Shown here in pieces: positions 8,699-17,525 of a stretch of 64,000 nucleotides of DNA. Numbering within the stretch: position 1 is the first letter of the stretch; each line of letters opens with the position of its first letter. The notes below the pieces were generated by a model. That model was not told the DNA's origin, did no database searches, and saw only the letters and a program-made list of their open reading frames with translations. The translations under genes and the position numbers were made by a program. This DNA is from Candidatus Heimdallarchaeota archaeon (lineage in GTDB: Archaea; Asgardarchaeota; Heimdallarchaeia; Heimdallarchaeales; Heimdallarchaeaceae). Location of the stretch: positions 37,286 to 101,285 of the forward strand of contig DAOVER010000006.1 of assembly GCA_030668875.1 (NCBI GenBank). The letters run 5' to 3'.

Positions 8699-10957
8699 TT
8701 AACCAGCTGGATAAAGACCATTAACCTCTGCTGAAAGTTGAGCAATATTTTCTGGATATATTACCTCAAATATTCTAACAAGTGGAAATCTATACGCGTC
8801 AATGGATGAAGAAGCTAAGCCATAACTTCTGAAAACTTCACTGAAATATACGATACCATCAGCACCCTTCAAATCAAATACGGGATTTTCATTAGCTTTA
8901 ACAAGGATTCCAGGTCGGTTACTTGTTGGAGTTCCAGGCATATCAGGACTCCAAGCATAGCCAGTCGCAGCATCATACGCAGCTAATCTGTAGAGAACAG
9001 AATCATAGAAGGAATCTTGATAGATATTGTATCCAAGCTCGTCGTCTTCATCAAAATACCTTTCTTCAGTAATTCCATATCTTGGAACTGTAGATTCTGC
9101 AATTCTTATACACCAAATAGCTTTTCCTAGATCAGAACCAACCGCTGAAAGTCCTGCTTGAGTATTAACAAGTACGTATTTTACATTATACTTATACATT
9201 AACTTCACTGATTCAGTGAAGTTCCACATCAACATGGTTCCCACCATTCCAATTTGCGTTTTATTGGTAGTTGCATTATCCACAAGCGACGTTGCTTCAC
9301 CATAATTCGTAATCCAGTATCCGTAATCCCACCAACTCAATACAACAGATGGGCTATTTGTTACAACTCCATCACCTTGTGCATTGTTTTGTAGCCATAT
9401 TAGGGCGTCTTGCCAATCAGTTGAAGGAACACCTGGTTTCTCGAAATAAACAGGGGCCATTTCTGATCTTGCATAGTGTTTTGACATATTAATACTGTGA
9501 ATTGAGAAGGAAAATAATAGACCGAAAATCACAACATAGGCTATTATAGCCTCATCTCGACCAATTGTTTTCGTTAACCTTATTTTTCTTTTTGTAAGAG
9601 CAATTTTACCATGGGCACTTAAAGAGTAAGTATATAGTAGACGGTCAATTGCCATTGCACTCAACAGAGATGCTGAGGGTGCTAGTAACAGGACAAGTCT
9701 GATCATTGATCCTGAGAAGTAAATTGTTGTTACCCCATAAACAAGAATGAAAATATTAACATCTGTTGGTTTCTTTAAACAATAATATAGTCCAAGGGGT
9801 ATCAAGAATGTCATAATATGGATGTTGCTAAACAGTTCAGCCCAAGTCATTGGTTGATGTTCACTCACTGAAGCGATAATTGGGATAGTATCTCTTCCTC
9901 CTGGGAAGATAACGGCCCAAAATTTATCAGCTATGTTAGAGAAGATACCTAAGGATAGAAAAACTGTCACCAATATGATAAGAAGGACTAGTGCTGTAAC
10001 AGCTCCAACAATGAGCATTTGTCTAAAGGTCTTCTCGTTTAAATTGTGTGATAGATTTTGAATCATCCCAACAATAACTAAGAACCCTATCATCAAAACA
10101 GGTATCATGACTTCTATATTGAAAAATTCATTTCTTAGAACCCTTGGCACCAAGAAGCCAATGCTCAGAGCAGTAACAATTGTTATACTATATGCTTTGA
10201 TTAACTTCCAAGTTAATTTTCTGGACAATACCAAAAACAAAGCAGCAAGTGGCAATAAATCCAACACATATCTATATGCTCCCCAACTACCAATAAGAAT
10301 CCCTAAACTGATACCAGCAAGGAAAGGGGCTACTGTCCCACCGCGTTTGAATGCTCTTATAAAGAAATACATCGTTAGAACAGTGAAAAGAATACCTATT
10401 GATTCATTATCATAGAAACCGGCCGTGCTTCTTGAAACAAAGGCTGGTGCAATTGACATGAAAAATGCAGCAAAGAGACCAGCTCTAGAGCTAATAGCTT
10501 CTTTCCCTAAGTAGTATGTAGCAATTAATGTAAGTAAGCCATAAATAACTGGACTAAAATACGCAGCTTGAGTAATAGTTATGTTTATTGAAAATATGCT
10601 TACTAAACCATAAATAATAACTGCACTTAGGGGGACTCCCCAGTATAATTCAAATCCAGTTTGGAAACCATAGGGGTACCATGAATCTGCTTTGAACCAA
10701 TGAATAAATTCTATAAATCCTGCTGTGTTGATATATTCTGCGCTCACTAGCTGAACATGTGGGTCGAATGCTTTTATCAAAGGGTCAAATCCTTGAAATA
10801 ATCCAAATAGTCTAATAATTACACCTACAAATAAAATTAGAATCATACTTATCTTATTTAAAATTGATTCTCTTTTTATTTCGTAATCTTCAAAGTGGTC
10901 TACGATTTTTTTCCAAAAACGACTCATCAGTCCGGATAGTCCAGTATCACTTGACAT
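8699..10957 (-). CDS. aglB: STT3/AglB oligosaccharyltransferase catalytic subunit
   Basis: At 752 residues it has about a dozen hydrophobic segments in the first 500 residues, then a soluble C-terminal domain containing the family's WWDYG motif (residues about 542-546, in LSWWDYGYWITNYG). The first loop holds the acidic segment K-A-F-D-P-H and a later loop F-Y-D-N-E-S. STT3/AglB transfers a lipid-linked glycan to Asn in N-x-S/T sequons on the outer face of the membrane, so this organism probably N-glycosylates surface proteins. The beta-helix protein at 58.2 kb is rich in such sequons. Confidence 0.95.
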   Translation of the reverse strand: MSSDTGLSGLMSRFWKKIVDHFEDYEIKRESILNKISMILILFVGVIIRLFGLFQGFDPLIKAFDPHVQLVSAEYINTAGFIEFIHWFKADSWYPYGFQTGFELYWGVPLSAVIIYGLVSIFSINITITQAAYFSPVIYGLLTLIATYYLGKEAISSRAGLFAAFFMSIAPAFVSRSTAGFYDNESIGILFTVLTMYFFIRAFKRGGTVAPFLAGISLGILIGSWGAYRYVLDLLPLAALFLVLSRKLTWKLIKAYSITIVTALSIGFLVPRVLRNEFFNIEVMIPVLMIGFLVIVGMIQNLSHNLNEKTFRQMLIVGAVTALVLLIILVTVFLSLGIFSNIADKFWAVIFPGGRDTIPIIASVSEHQPMTWAELFSNIHIMTFLIPLGLYYCLKKPTDVNIFILVYGVTTIYFSGSMIRLVLLLAPSASLLSAMAIDRLLYTYSLSAHGKIALTKRKIRLTKTIGRDEAIIAYVVIFGLLFSFSIHSINMSKHYARSEMAPVYFEKPGVPSTDWQDALIWLQNNAQGDGVVTNSPSVVLSWWDYGYWITNYGEATSLVDNATTNKTQIGMVGTMLMWNFTESVKLMYKYNVKYVLVNTQAGLSAVGSDLGKAIWCIRIAESTVPRYGITEERYFDEDDELGYNIYQDSFYDSVLYRLAAYDAATGYAWSPDMPGTPTSNRPGILVKANENPVFDLKGADGIVYFSEVFRSYGLASSSIDAYRFPLVRIFEVIYPENIAQLSAEVNGLYPAG

Positions 10958-11109
10958 TATAATTCACCTTTAGCTGTTGATCAAACAAGCTAAGCTTTTA
11001 TTTGATGTTGAATTAAGAAAAGCGTTTAAAAACATTACTTATGATAAGATTTTGTCTTGCTGTCATATTAGTATTTTCTGAGTTTATATAGGGAAAGCTA
11101 GAGAAAAGT

Positions 11110-11337
11110 ATGATGACCAAAGTCTTGCGGATAGAAATAATGGAAGTAAGAAGAAATAAAGAGTTAAGCAAGCTTTTTCATCAGACTAAGAACCTCTATA
11201 ATCGAGCGAACTTTTTGACAAAAGATCAGTTAAAGAAAAGCAACAAATTGCCGTTCTACTATGACCTAGACAAACTCTTGAAGTATTTGTTATATGTAAA
11301 TAAGATAAATCAAATCATGACTAGACATTCAGATTGA
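11110..11337 (+). pseudogene. Remnant of a TnpB-like transposon protein (N-terminal fragment)
   Basis: The 75-residue ORF contains ELSKLFHQTKNLYNRANFL and then FYYDLDKLLK. This resembles the N-terminal segment of archaeal IS200/IS605-family TnpB proteins (helix with N-L-Y-N-x-A, then Y-Y-D-L). TnpB is about 370-400 residues and its RuvC-like active site and zinc finger are absent here, so this is at best a fossil. No transposon ends were found. The match is by motif memory only, so confidence is moderate. Confidence 0.45.
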
Positions 11338-11447
11338 GAGTTAAAAACTCGTTTCTAGATTAAAACTTCCTCTAGATTCACTCTTTTTTAGAAATATTAT
11401 AGTAAAGTTAATTAACTTATTCTAGTCTCTAATTGACTCAGATAAAG

Positions 11448-11861
11448 ATGAGACTTGAAAGAAAAATTGCTTATGCTCTTGCTAAGGAATTGAAGGACAT
11501 AACACAAGAAGCAAAACTTGAAGCTCTAGCTGTTTTAACTGCCACAGGTGATAGGATAGCATTCTATGCAGGTGATAAACGGGCAAACTCAACAGAATTA
11601 TCAGCAATTGGAGCCGCTTTAGTTGCTGCTGCAAGATTAGCCCTCGAGAGACTTACCTTTGCGCCCATAAACGACGTCATGGTGCGAGGTAAGAATGGTT
11701 TTCTAATTCTTAAATCAATAGGTGATTTTCACTTAGTTGGTGGAACAAGCGATATTGAAGAGTTCAAAAATGCCATAGCTATTTTATCAAACCATGCTCC
11801 TCAGATTGCAGATATCTTGTCTTATGTGCAAATTGACGATGATGAAATTCCAACTGACTAA
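11448..11861 (+). CDS. Roadblock/LC7-domain protein
   Basis: About 137 residues with the roadblock/LC7 pattern: a first helix, a strand (DRIAFYAGD), a long central helix (LSAIGAALVAAARLALERL), then strands VMVRGKNGFLILKSIGDFHLVGG. Roadblock proteins are small dimeric scaffolds or regulators that often partner small GTPases (MglB, Ragulator) and are abundant in Asgard archaea. I prefer the ATG at 11448 to the TTG at 11433. It is convergent with the PolD small-subunit gene. Its partner GTPase cannot be inferred; the one at 1.9 kb is merely nearby. Confidence 0.75.
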   Translation: MRLERKIAYALAKELKDITQEAKLEALAVLTATGDRIAFYAGDKRANSTELSAIGAALVAAARLALERLTFAPINDVMVRGKNGFLILKSIGDFHLVGGTSDIEEFKNAIAILSNHAPQIADILSYVQIDDDEIPTD

Positions 11862-11882
11862 AGAATAAAGAGTGATAGTAAA

Positions 11883-13454
11883 TTAATTAAATTTCTGAAA
11901 ATCGATATTTGTTCGCTGTAAATTTTGAAGATTTACAACGTATGTTGATCCCGTAGTAGGGTTAATATTCATACTTTTTTGATAAGATGTTTGGTATTGA
12001 AATGTTCCAGAATTTATGATTGTAACACCCTTGTAAGTTTCATCCCCTGTAATGTGTGTATGACCAGCATGTAGAATATCAGGAATTTTTGTTATAACTA
12101 ATTTATCTTCGTAGTCAGGTACGATTGATGTTCTTCTACCATAAATGGGCACTAAATGACGATTTTTCAACATCTCCACCATAGCTGGAATAGAAGTTTC
12201 GTGAGGGATGGCTGGGATAGCAGAATTAATATCCACTATTGAGTTTCCATGTGTCATAAGAACTTCCACATTGTGAGCTTTAACATAAGCCGGACTACCG
12301 AGCATGTATACATTGTCTAACTTATACAGTTCAGGTGCAAATTCTTTCGAAATAGGTGTCTGTGGTTCAGCTGCTCTTGCTGCATCATGATTTCCTGGAA
12401 TAATGAGAATTTCCACGTCATCTCTGATTCGTTCAAAATATTCAGTAGCAAGTAAATATTGAAATTGTATGTTATCTACATCTAAATCATTTTCTTGATC
12501 AGGATATATTCCAACACCTTCAACAACATCTCCTGCCACAAAAAGATATTTTACCTTCTTACCAACTTCATTGTATTTATTTGATTCTAAATCACCGTTT
12601 AGAAACTTTATCGCCCTAAGAAAGAGTTCTCCTGCGAAGTTCTTTGATCCAACATGTATATCAGAAATGAATAGAGCAAGAGCATCTTCATATGAATGAT
12701 TAGGTTTGTGATTGAATGGAACATCTGGCCAATAGATATCTTTGATGAACAGTATACGACCATTCCAATCTCCTGTAAAGCATAAAATAGAGTCATCTAA
12801 AATAAACTCTGCTTTGTACAATAAATCAGGATTAGATTGAAATATCATCCCTTTTATTCTTCCATTTTTATCCTCGAGTTCTAAACTAAAACTGCCGGTT
12901 TTATTCTTTCGCTTACTATAAACAAGACCAATCAACGATATCTTATTATTCTTCTTGTCTTCTTGAAGATCTTCAATAGTAACTAGATTTCTAATATCTT
13001 TTCGACGTCTGAAGAAATGACTAATAGAATCAAAACGATTGCAAAAATACTTTATAAAACCATCAGCAGACGCAGATAGTTGTTTGATTTGTGGAGAAGA
13101 GATAATCTGCAAATCTGTTGTAAATGATTCCCTTCGACTGGAAGAAACCGGTTTTTTAGACTCGATCTTTTGTTTTTCCTCTTTACCCCCATTGGCTTCT
13201 TCACTTTGAATATCAGATACACTGGTTTCCTCCTTAATTTCTGAAGAAGTGTTAGTGTTAGAATCCAGACTATAATTTCCAGTAGAAATATCTCTGATAT
13301 CATTTATTGTAAGGATTGCTGTATCCGGATTTAACTCAAGTATTTTATCAATAATCTCAGCAATATTGGGCACAGAACTTAGTTCAGCAAAGGCTTCGGG
13401 TGTTAGCTGATAACCAGCTACATATAGTTTCCGAAGTTGTTTGGAGGGAATCAT
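11883..13454 (-). CDS. polB: DNA polymerase D small subunit (DP1)
   Basis: The C-terminal half has the calcineurin-like phosphoesterase motifs of DP1: DIHVGS, GDVVEG, IPGNHDA, MTHGNS and HAGHTHITG, all with intact metal ligands, consistent with the Mre11-like 3'-5' exonuclease of PolD. An OB-fold segment precedes it (about residues 190-260). The N-terminus has the typical LYVAGYQLTPEAF segment after the ATG at 13454; a TTG at 13505 would add 17 residues. A Ser/Glu-rich linker (about residues 65-115) joins the domains. Its partner DP2 is encoded about 6 kb further on the same strand, separated by the topoisomerase and others. Confidence 0.94.
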   Translation of the reverse strand: MIPSKQLRKLYVAGYQLTPEAFAELSSVPNIAEIIDKILELNPDTAILTINDIRDISTGNYSLDSNTNTSSEIKEETSVSDIQSEEANGGKEEKQKIESKKPVSSSRRESFTTDLQIISSPQIKQLSASADGFIKYFCNRFDSISHFFRRRKDIRNLVTIEDLQEDKKNNKISLIGLVYSKRKNKTGSFSLELEDKNGRIKGMIFQSNPDLLYKAEFILDDSILCFTGDWNGRILFIKDIYWPDVPFNHKPNHSYEDALALFISDIHVGSKNFAGELFLRAIKFLNGDLESNKYNEVGKKVKYLFVAGDVVEGVGIYPDQENDLDVDNIQFQYLLATEYFERIRDDVEILIIPGNHDAARAAEPQTPISKEFAPELYKLDNVYMLGSPAYVKAHNVEVLMTHGNSIVDINSAIPAIPHETSIPAMVEMLKNRHLVPIYGRRTSIVPDYEDKLVITKIPDILHAGHTHITGDETYKGVTIINSGTFQYQTSYQKSMNINPTTGSTYVVNLQNLQRTNIDFQKFN

Positions 13455-13566
13455 TGATAAGCAATTTTTGAGAGATTTTTTGAGATTAAATAAGTTTCGA
13501 ATCAAATATTGAACCTTTAATCAAAAAGTTTAAGAAAAAAACTTTGATGATGATGATAGAGTAATT

Positions 13567-13661
13567 GACCCCGTAGCTCAGCTGGATAGAGCACCAGCCT
13601 TCTAATCTTCAGTGGTGAAGTAAGTTGGTGGTCGCGCGTTCGAATCGCGTCGGGGTCGCCA
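13567..13661 (+). tRNA. tRNA-Arg (anticodon TCT) with an 18-nt intron, CCA encoded
   Basis: Acceptor stem GACCCCG pairs with CGGGGTC, discriminator G, then a genomic CCA. The D stem is GCTC/GAGC and the T arm is built on CGCG-TTCGAAT-CGCG. The anticodon stem CCAGC/GTTGG encloses 25 bases; removing 18 (13605-13622) leaves the loop C-T-T-C-T-A-A with anticodon TCT at 13601-13603. The intron sits at the canonical position after base 37, where the archaeal splicing endonuclease cuts a bulge-helix-bulge. Confidence 0.95.
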
Positions 13662-13753
13662 CCCTCATTTCCTCAGTTCTTAATTCATCTTTACTCAAAA
13701 GGTATATGATAAAAAATCATATATACCACCACTACTAGCAACATTTGATTAGT

Positions 13754-13936
13754 ATGAGTTCTCAGAAGAAGAAAAAAAGAGACACTAGCCCAATGCCTGC
13801 AACTGGTGCTGGATTGATGAGATATTATGATGAGGATTTACCTGGTGTTAAAATTGGTCCATGGTATATTGTTGCTCTTTCTGTAATATTGATTGTGGGA
13901 GTTATTCTAGGTAATATTTTCTACGTTTCTCCTTAA
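13754..13936 (+). CDS. secG: Preprotein translocase subunit Sec61-beta/SecG
   Basis: A 60-residue protein with the archaeal Sec61-beta layout: basic start (KKKKR), the conserved MPATGAGLMRYYDED segment, and one C-terminal membrane helix (IVALSVILIVGVILGNIFY). It is the smallest part of the SecY-E-beta channel. The ATG at 13754 gives the standard length; the upstream TTG at 13745 would only add three residues. Confidence 0.9.
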   Translation: MSSQKKKKRDTSPMPATGAGLMRYYDEDLPGVKIGPWYIVALSVILIVGVILGNIFYVSP

Positions 13937-13965
13937 AAAAAGAATTTTCAATAATTGTAAAGAGT

Positions 13966-14259
13966 GTGGGTAATATTCACGAATTTCAAGAACTTATGAA
14001 AGAACTTTATCTAGAGAAAGATTTTAGGAGAGGGAAGGAAAAAACAGCACTTAAGCTTATGGAAGAAGTTGGAGAACTTGCAGAAGCTGTTCTTCTGGAG
14101 GATGAAGAGAAAGTATCAGAAGAAATGGCGGATATTATAGCTTGGGTATTTAGTATTGCAAACCTATACAATATAAACCTCTCAGATGCTTTCAAAGATA
14201 AGTATAATCAAACATGTCCAAAATGTAATGATAATCCATGTATTTGTAATCCTATCTAA
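13966..14259 (+). CDS. mazG: MazG-like nucleotide pyrophosphohydrolase with a Cys-rich tail
   Basis: The all-alpha NTP pyrophosphohydrolase motif is clear: LMEEVGELAEA (E-x-x-E) at about residues 31-41 and EEMADIIAW at about 52-60 (E-x-x-D), which bind Mg for hydrolysis of (d)NTPs to monophosphates, usually in nucleotide-pool cleaning. Residues 83-95 (CPKCNDNPCIC) form a likely zinc or metal site after the catalytic helices. It starts at GTG (13966). The product is about one third of classical two-domain MazG, the usual size for single-domain archaeal forms. Confidence 0.82.
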   Translation: MGNIHEFQELMKELYLEKDFRRGKEKTALKLMEEVGELAEAVLLEDEEKVSEEMADIIAWVFSIANLYNINLSDAFKDKYNQTCPKCNDNPCICNPI

Positions 14260-14362
14260 TTTTCTTCAACAATTGCTACTAAACAAATAAGCTGTAATAT
14301 GTGCATGTCATCCTAGCTAGCCCCAAAATTTTTGTTGTTCTTTTAAGATAGAAGCACAGAAA

Positions 14363-14602
14363 ATGTATGAAATGAAGGAAATTGTTTTGTATACTTCTGA
14401 AGAATGTCCATACTGTAGTGTTGCTGAGAAAATTCTCAAAACAGTCTTAGAAGAGTATGGTGGCCTATTTCATTATAGAAGCATAAATATCAATGGGGAG
14501 AGTCAACAGAAAATATCTTCAATACCCACTATTTTTGTAGGAAAAACAAAAATTGAAGGTCTTCCAGAGAAAGAACAGATTCATACAGCTTTATTTTCCT
14601 AA
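14363..14602 (+). CDS. Glutaredoxin/thioredoxin-fold protein, CPYC active site
   Basis: A 79-residue single-domain protein: strand (IVLYTSEE), active site C-P-Y-C at about residues 16-19, then a helix, and the cis-Pro segment SIPTIFVGKTKIEG. Such small redoxins reduce disulfides or move electrons from ferredoxin- or NADPH-dependent reductases. CPYC is the glutaredoxin-type motif, but archaeal NrdH/thioredoxin-like proteins share it. The likely start is ATG 14363; the ATG at 14372 is an alternative. Confidence 0.8.
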   Translation: MYEMKEIVLYTSEECPYCSVAEKILKTVLEEYGGLFHYRSININGESQQKISSIPTIFVGKTKIEGLPEKEQIHTALFS

Positions 14603-14644
14603 TAGGACTAAATCTAGAAAAAGGACCACAAAAACAAGTGTTTT

Positions 14645-14884
14645 TCACTTAGTTTCTTGAAAATATAACTCAAACTCTGCAAGATCCTTTACAAAAGCAC
14701 CAACAAGATCCCCTAGGTCTAGCAATCGTTGAAGAAAATCATCATATGGGAGTGAATCATATGCTTTTAACCATAGTTCATAACCATTTTGTAGTTTGGT
14801 TTTTGCAAGTTTATGGTTGAAACAGAACTTGCCAGAAGATTTGTCTATTTTATCTTGACATATCTTACACTTAATATCATCCAC
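14645..14884 (-). CDS. Small Cys/His zinc-site protein coupled to topA, hypothetical
   Basis: I place the start at GTG 14884, because GGAGG lies eight bases upstream, inside the end of the topoisomerase gene, and because extending the frame further would bury it in topA. The 79-residue product has C-x-x-C (CKIC) and C-x-x-H (CFNH) near its N-terminus, a probable zinc site, followed by helices. It overlaps topA by eight bases and is surely co-translated with it. I do not recognise a named family; a role linked to topoisomerase or DNA is only inferred from the coupling. Confidence 0.65.
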   Translation of the reverse strand: MDDIKCKICQDKIDKSSGKFCFNHKLAKTKLQNGYELWLKAYDSLPYDDFLQRLLDLGDLVGAFVKDLAEFELYFQETK

Positions 14885-16973
14885 TTTTTTTTCCTCCTTT
14901 AATGTTAGCTTTGGAAGGACAATCCATAGATATGCACATAACGCGCTTAGTTCTCCCTGTTCGCCATTCAACCATAGGTAAACCATCAAATGGGCATTTT
15001 TTATCTGTAGGTTTTATTGTTCCATAACTAGGCAAGGGAAAAGTTACTGTACAATTAATTGTTTTGTCAAAATATGCTGAACAAGCAATAAATCTTTTAC
15101 CAGATTTCTTTGATTTTATAATTCGTAGATCACCAATTTTGCACTCTGAACATTTGCCTATTAGTACGGGCTCTTTCTTTTCTAGATTAAGCAAGTTCTC
15201 ATAAAGAGAAATGCCGATATTTGTCTCATTTTCATGGAAGAGCTTAAGCATATCTCTTAAATCCTTTTTAATAGAAATTAGTATTTCATCAATATTGCTC
15301 TGTTTTTCTTGTACTTCTTCCATTGTAGTTTCTAATTCTCTTGTCATATCCGATTTGATTAACACGGGGTAATGAGAATTTAAAACACCAACCACTGCAG
15401 TACCAAGAGGGGTTGGTTTAATCTCAGAGCCTTTAATATATCCCCGGCTAAACAAGGTTTCAATAATCCCTGCACGTGTAGCCTTGGTTCCAATTTTTTC
15501 TTCTTCCATTTTATTCAGAAGTGTGGATTCATTAAATCGTCTAGGTGGAGAACTAAAATCTTCTTTCGATTCTATAAATGAGAAGTTAACTTGGCTATTC
15601 AATGCAATATCAGGTATTGAACTTTCATTCATATAGAAATAAGGTTTATAGTATTTTATCCATCCCTCTTCTATGATTTGGCTTCCTCGCACTTCAAATT
15701 TATGACTGTTTACTTTGATTTCAATTTTCTTTCTTGATATTGAAGCAGGTTTTCCAAATAAAGCTAGGTATCTTTTGACAATTAAATCATATAGTTTTTT
15801 CTCTTTGGAGTTCAAGGCGATAGGAGGTTTTCCAGTTGGATGGATAGCAGGATGAGCTGCATCTGTCCGTCTTCCTTCCCTTGGTTTGAATTTTTTACGA
15901 TTTAGTATTTCAACTACGAAAGAACCATAAACTGTTTGCTTTCCAATTTTTGTAAGAATGGTCTTATGACCTAGTGTCATTGGAAGTTTTTGACTATCAG
16001 TACGTGGGTAGGAAATTGTTGCTTTTAAATAAAGTGCCTCAGCGATTTTCAAAGTCTTACTTGGAGAATATTTGAAGTGTTTATATGATTCTCTTTGAAG
16101 ATCTCCCAAATTAAAAGGTGGAAACGAATACTGTGGTGTTTGTTCTTCTGAAATATCGGTAACAATGCCAACTAAATTTTGGCAATCTTTTACGATTTCA
16201 TTCGCTTCTTTCTCCTTACTAAGCTTCGTCTTTTCATAGAAAACTATGAATTTCTTTTTACTGATAATAGCTTCGCTTTCAATTGTCCAAAACGGAATAG
16301 GCACAAATATGTTTATTTCATTTTCTAGATTTACAACAGCACCAAGTGTAGGACCCTGTACTCTTCCAATTGATATTGTTTTGAATCTATTTGAAACACG
16401 TTTCAATGCTAGACTTAGTGCTCTAGAATAATTTATTCCATACAACCAATCAACATAATGTCGTAATAGTCCGGAATTCAAGAATCCAATATCAAGTTGT
16501 TTACTTCTTTTAGAATAAGCCTCGTTAATGTCCCTTGTCGTTAACGTAGAAAACTTCATTCTTTCTGCCTTATTCTTCCCTAGTAAATACTTCAAGATTA
16601 AAAAGCCTATAACTTCTCCTTCTCTATCATAGTCAGTCATCACAATTATTTCTGAGGCTTCTTTTGAAAGAGATTTAAACGCATCTACAAAATTCTTTGT
16701 TCTTGATTTTGAATTTGTGATATGACTTGGAACCCAATGATAATCTAATACGGGGTAATTCCAGGATTTGCTTAATGGGGATAATGTGAGTAAATGGCCT
16801 ACTGCTGGGACAATTACTATTTTTTTCCCATCTCTCAAGCTTATGTATACAGGAACACCTTTTATTTTCTTAAGAACTGGTTTTTTGTTCTCATCAAGTG
16901 CTCTTGCTAATCTGCTTGCAGCTTGAGGTTTCTCAGCAACACCCAAGACATACGGTCCTTTGATTGGCACCAA
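14877..16973 (-). CDS. topA: DNA topoisomerase I, type IA
   Basis: A 698-residue type IA enzyme: Toprim domain at the N-terminus (A-E-K-P at about residues 13-16, later M-T-D-Y-D-R-E-G-E), active-site tyrosine in ISYPRTDSQ (about residue 325), and IGRVQGPTL. The C-terminal ~100 residues carry two four-cysteine zinc modules. It relaxes negative supercoils through a 5'-phosphotyrosine intermediate. The start is TTG 16973 or the adjacent GTG 16970. It lies just beyond the divergently read tRNA-Ser(TGA) region and is overlapped at its 3' end by the zinc-site protein. Confidence 0.95.
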   Translation of the reverse strand: MVPIKGPYVLGVAEKPQAASRLARALDENKKPVLKKIKGVPVYISLRDGKKIVIVPAVGHLLTLSPLSKSWNYPVLDYHWVPSHITNSKSRTKNFVDAFKSLSKEASEIIVMTDYDREGEVIGFLILKYLLGKNKAERMKFSTLTTRDINEAYSKRSKQLDIGFLNSGLLRHYVDWLYGINYSRALSLALKRVSNRFKTISIGRVQGPTLGAVVNLENEINIFVPIPFWTIESEAIISKKKFIVFYEKTKLSKEKEANEIVKDCQNLVGIVTDISEEQTPQYSFPPFNLGDLQRESYKHFKYSPSKTLKIAEALYLKATISYPRTDSQKLPMTLGHKTILTKIGKQTVYGSFVVEILNRKKFKPREGRRTDAAHPAIHPTGKPPIALNSKEKKLYDLIVKRYLALFGKPASISRKKIEIKVNSHKFEVRGSQIIEEGWIKYYKPYFYMNESSIPDIALNSQVNFSFIESKEDFSSPPRRFNESTLLNKMEEEKIGTKATRAGIIETLFSRGYIKGSEIKPTPLGTAVVGVLNSHYPVLIKSDMTRELETTMEEVQEKQSNIDEILISIKKDLRDMLKLFHENETNIGISLYENLLNLEKKEPVLIGKCSECKIGDLRIIKSKKSGKRFIACSAYFDKTINCTVTFPLPSYGTIKPTDKKCPFDGLPMVEWRTGRTKRVMCISMDCPSKANIKGGKKSG

Positions 16974-17027
16974 ACAATTTTCACCTTGCTATTATGAAAG
17001 TCCTCATTTTAGAGATAATTGAGGCAG

Positions 17028-17113
17028 TGGAGCCAGGACGGGGATTTGAACCCCGGATCCTTGAAGGAACTGATTTTCAAGACCAGCGCCGTTGTCCGCT
17101 TGGCTATCCTGGC
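17028..17113 (-). tRNA. tRNA-Ser (anticodon TGA), CCA encoded
   Basis: Acceptor GCCAGGA pairs with TCCTGGC, discriminator T, genomic CCA. Anticodon arm CTGGT-CTTGAAA-ATCAG gives anticodon TGA. A long variable arm (TTCCTTCAAGGATC) between the anticodon and T arms is diagnostic of class II tRNA-Ser. T arm CGGGG-TTCAAAT-CCCCG. No intron. Confidence 0.96.
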
Positions 17114-17201
17114 ACACGTCAAGTAATTTGTTAAGAGCACATTTTAATTAAAAATATATCTAAAGATGTTTTTCTAACTTATTAGGTTAGTAATATCTCC
17201 T

Positions 17202-17483
17202 TTATCCACCGTGAGAGATGGGTATTATTTTTATTTCTATGTTAGACCCAAATTTGTTAAATAATTTTTTTGTCGTTCTCAACTCAATTTTTTCAGAGAT
17301 TAACAGGTATCCTGACCTAATATCGTTATTAAGTATCATAAGTTCGTAAATATTTTTGTTTTTACTCAGAAGTAGAATTACTCCTTCTAGTAAAGTCATT
17401 TCTGCGTTTACTTCTCCTACTAATACATGATCATCTGAAGGAATAGAGGTGTGGAGATGTAATGTAAGAATAAAGTTTACCAT
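17202..17483 (-). CDS. Ubiquitin-like (MoaD/SAMP/Urm1-type) protein ending in Gly-Gly
   Basis: A 93-residue protein whose last residues are E-I-K-I-I-P-I-S-H-G-G. An exposed C-terminal Gly-Gly after an I-x-P segment is the hallmark of MoaD/ThiS/SAMP/Urm1 beta-grasp proteins, which are adenylated by an E1-like enzyme and then carry sulfur or are conjugated. A central helix (LLEGVILLLSK) and flanking strands fit the fold. No E1, JAB protease or molybdopterin gene is seen in the window, so sulfur carrier and protein modifier remain equally possible. Confidence 0.65.
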   Translation of the reverse strand: MVNFILTLHLHTSIPSDDHVLVGEVNAEMTLLEGVILLLSKNKNIYELMILNNDIRSGYLLISEKIELRTTKKLFNKFGSNIEIKIIPISHGG

Positions 17484-17525
17484 AAGAACACCTTACACAA
17501 ATAAGAAAATAGACTAAGAGGGAAA

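Noticed and set aside
14885-14989. Longer N-terminus for the zinc-site protein
   Set aside because: It would lie inside topA in another frame, and GGAGG marks the GTG at 14884.
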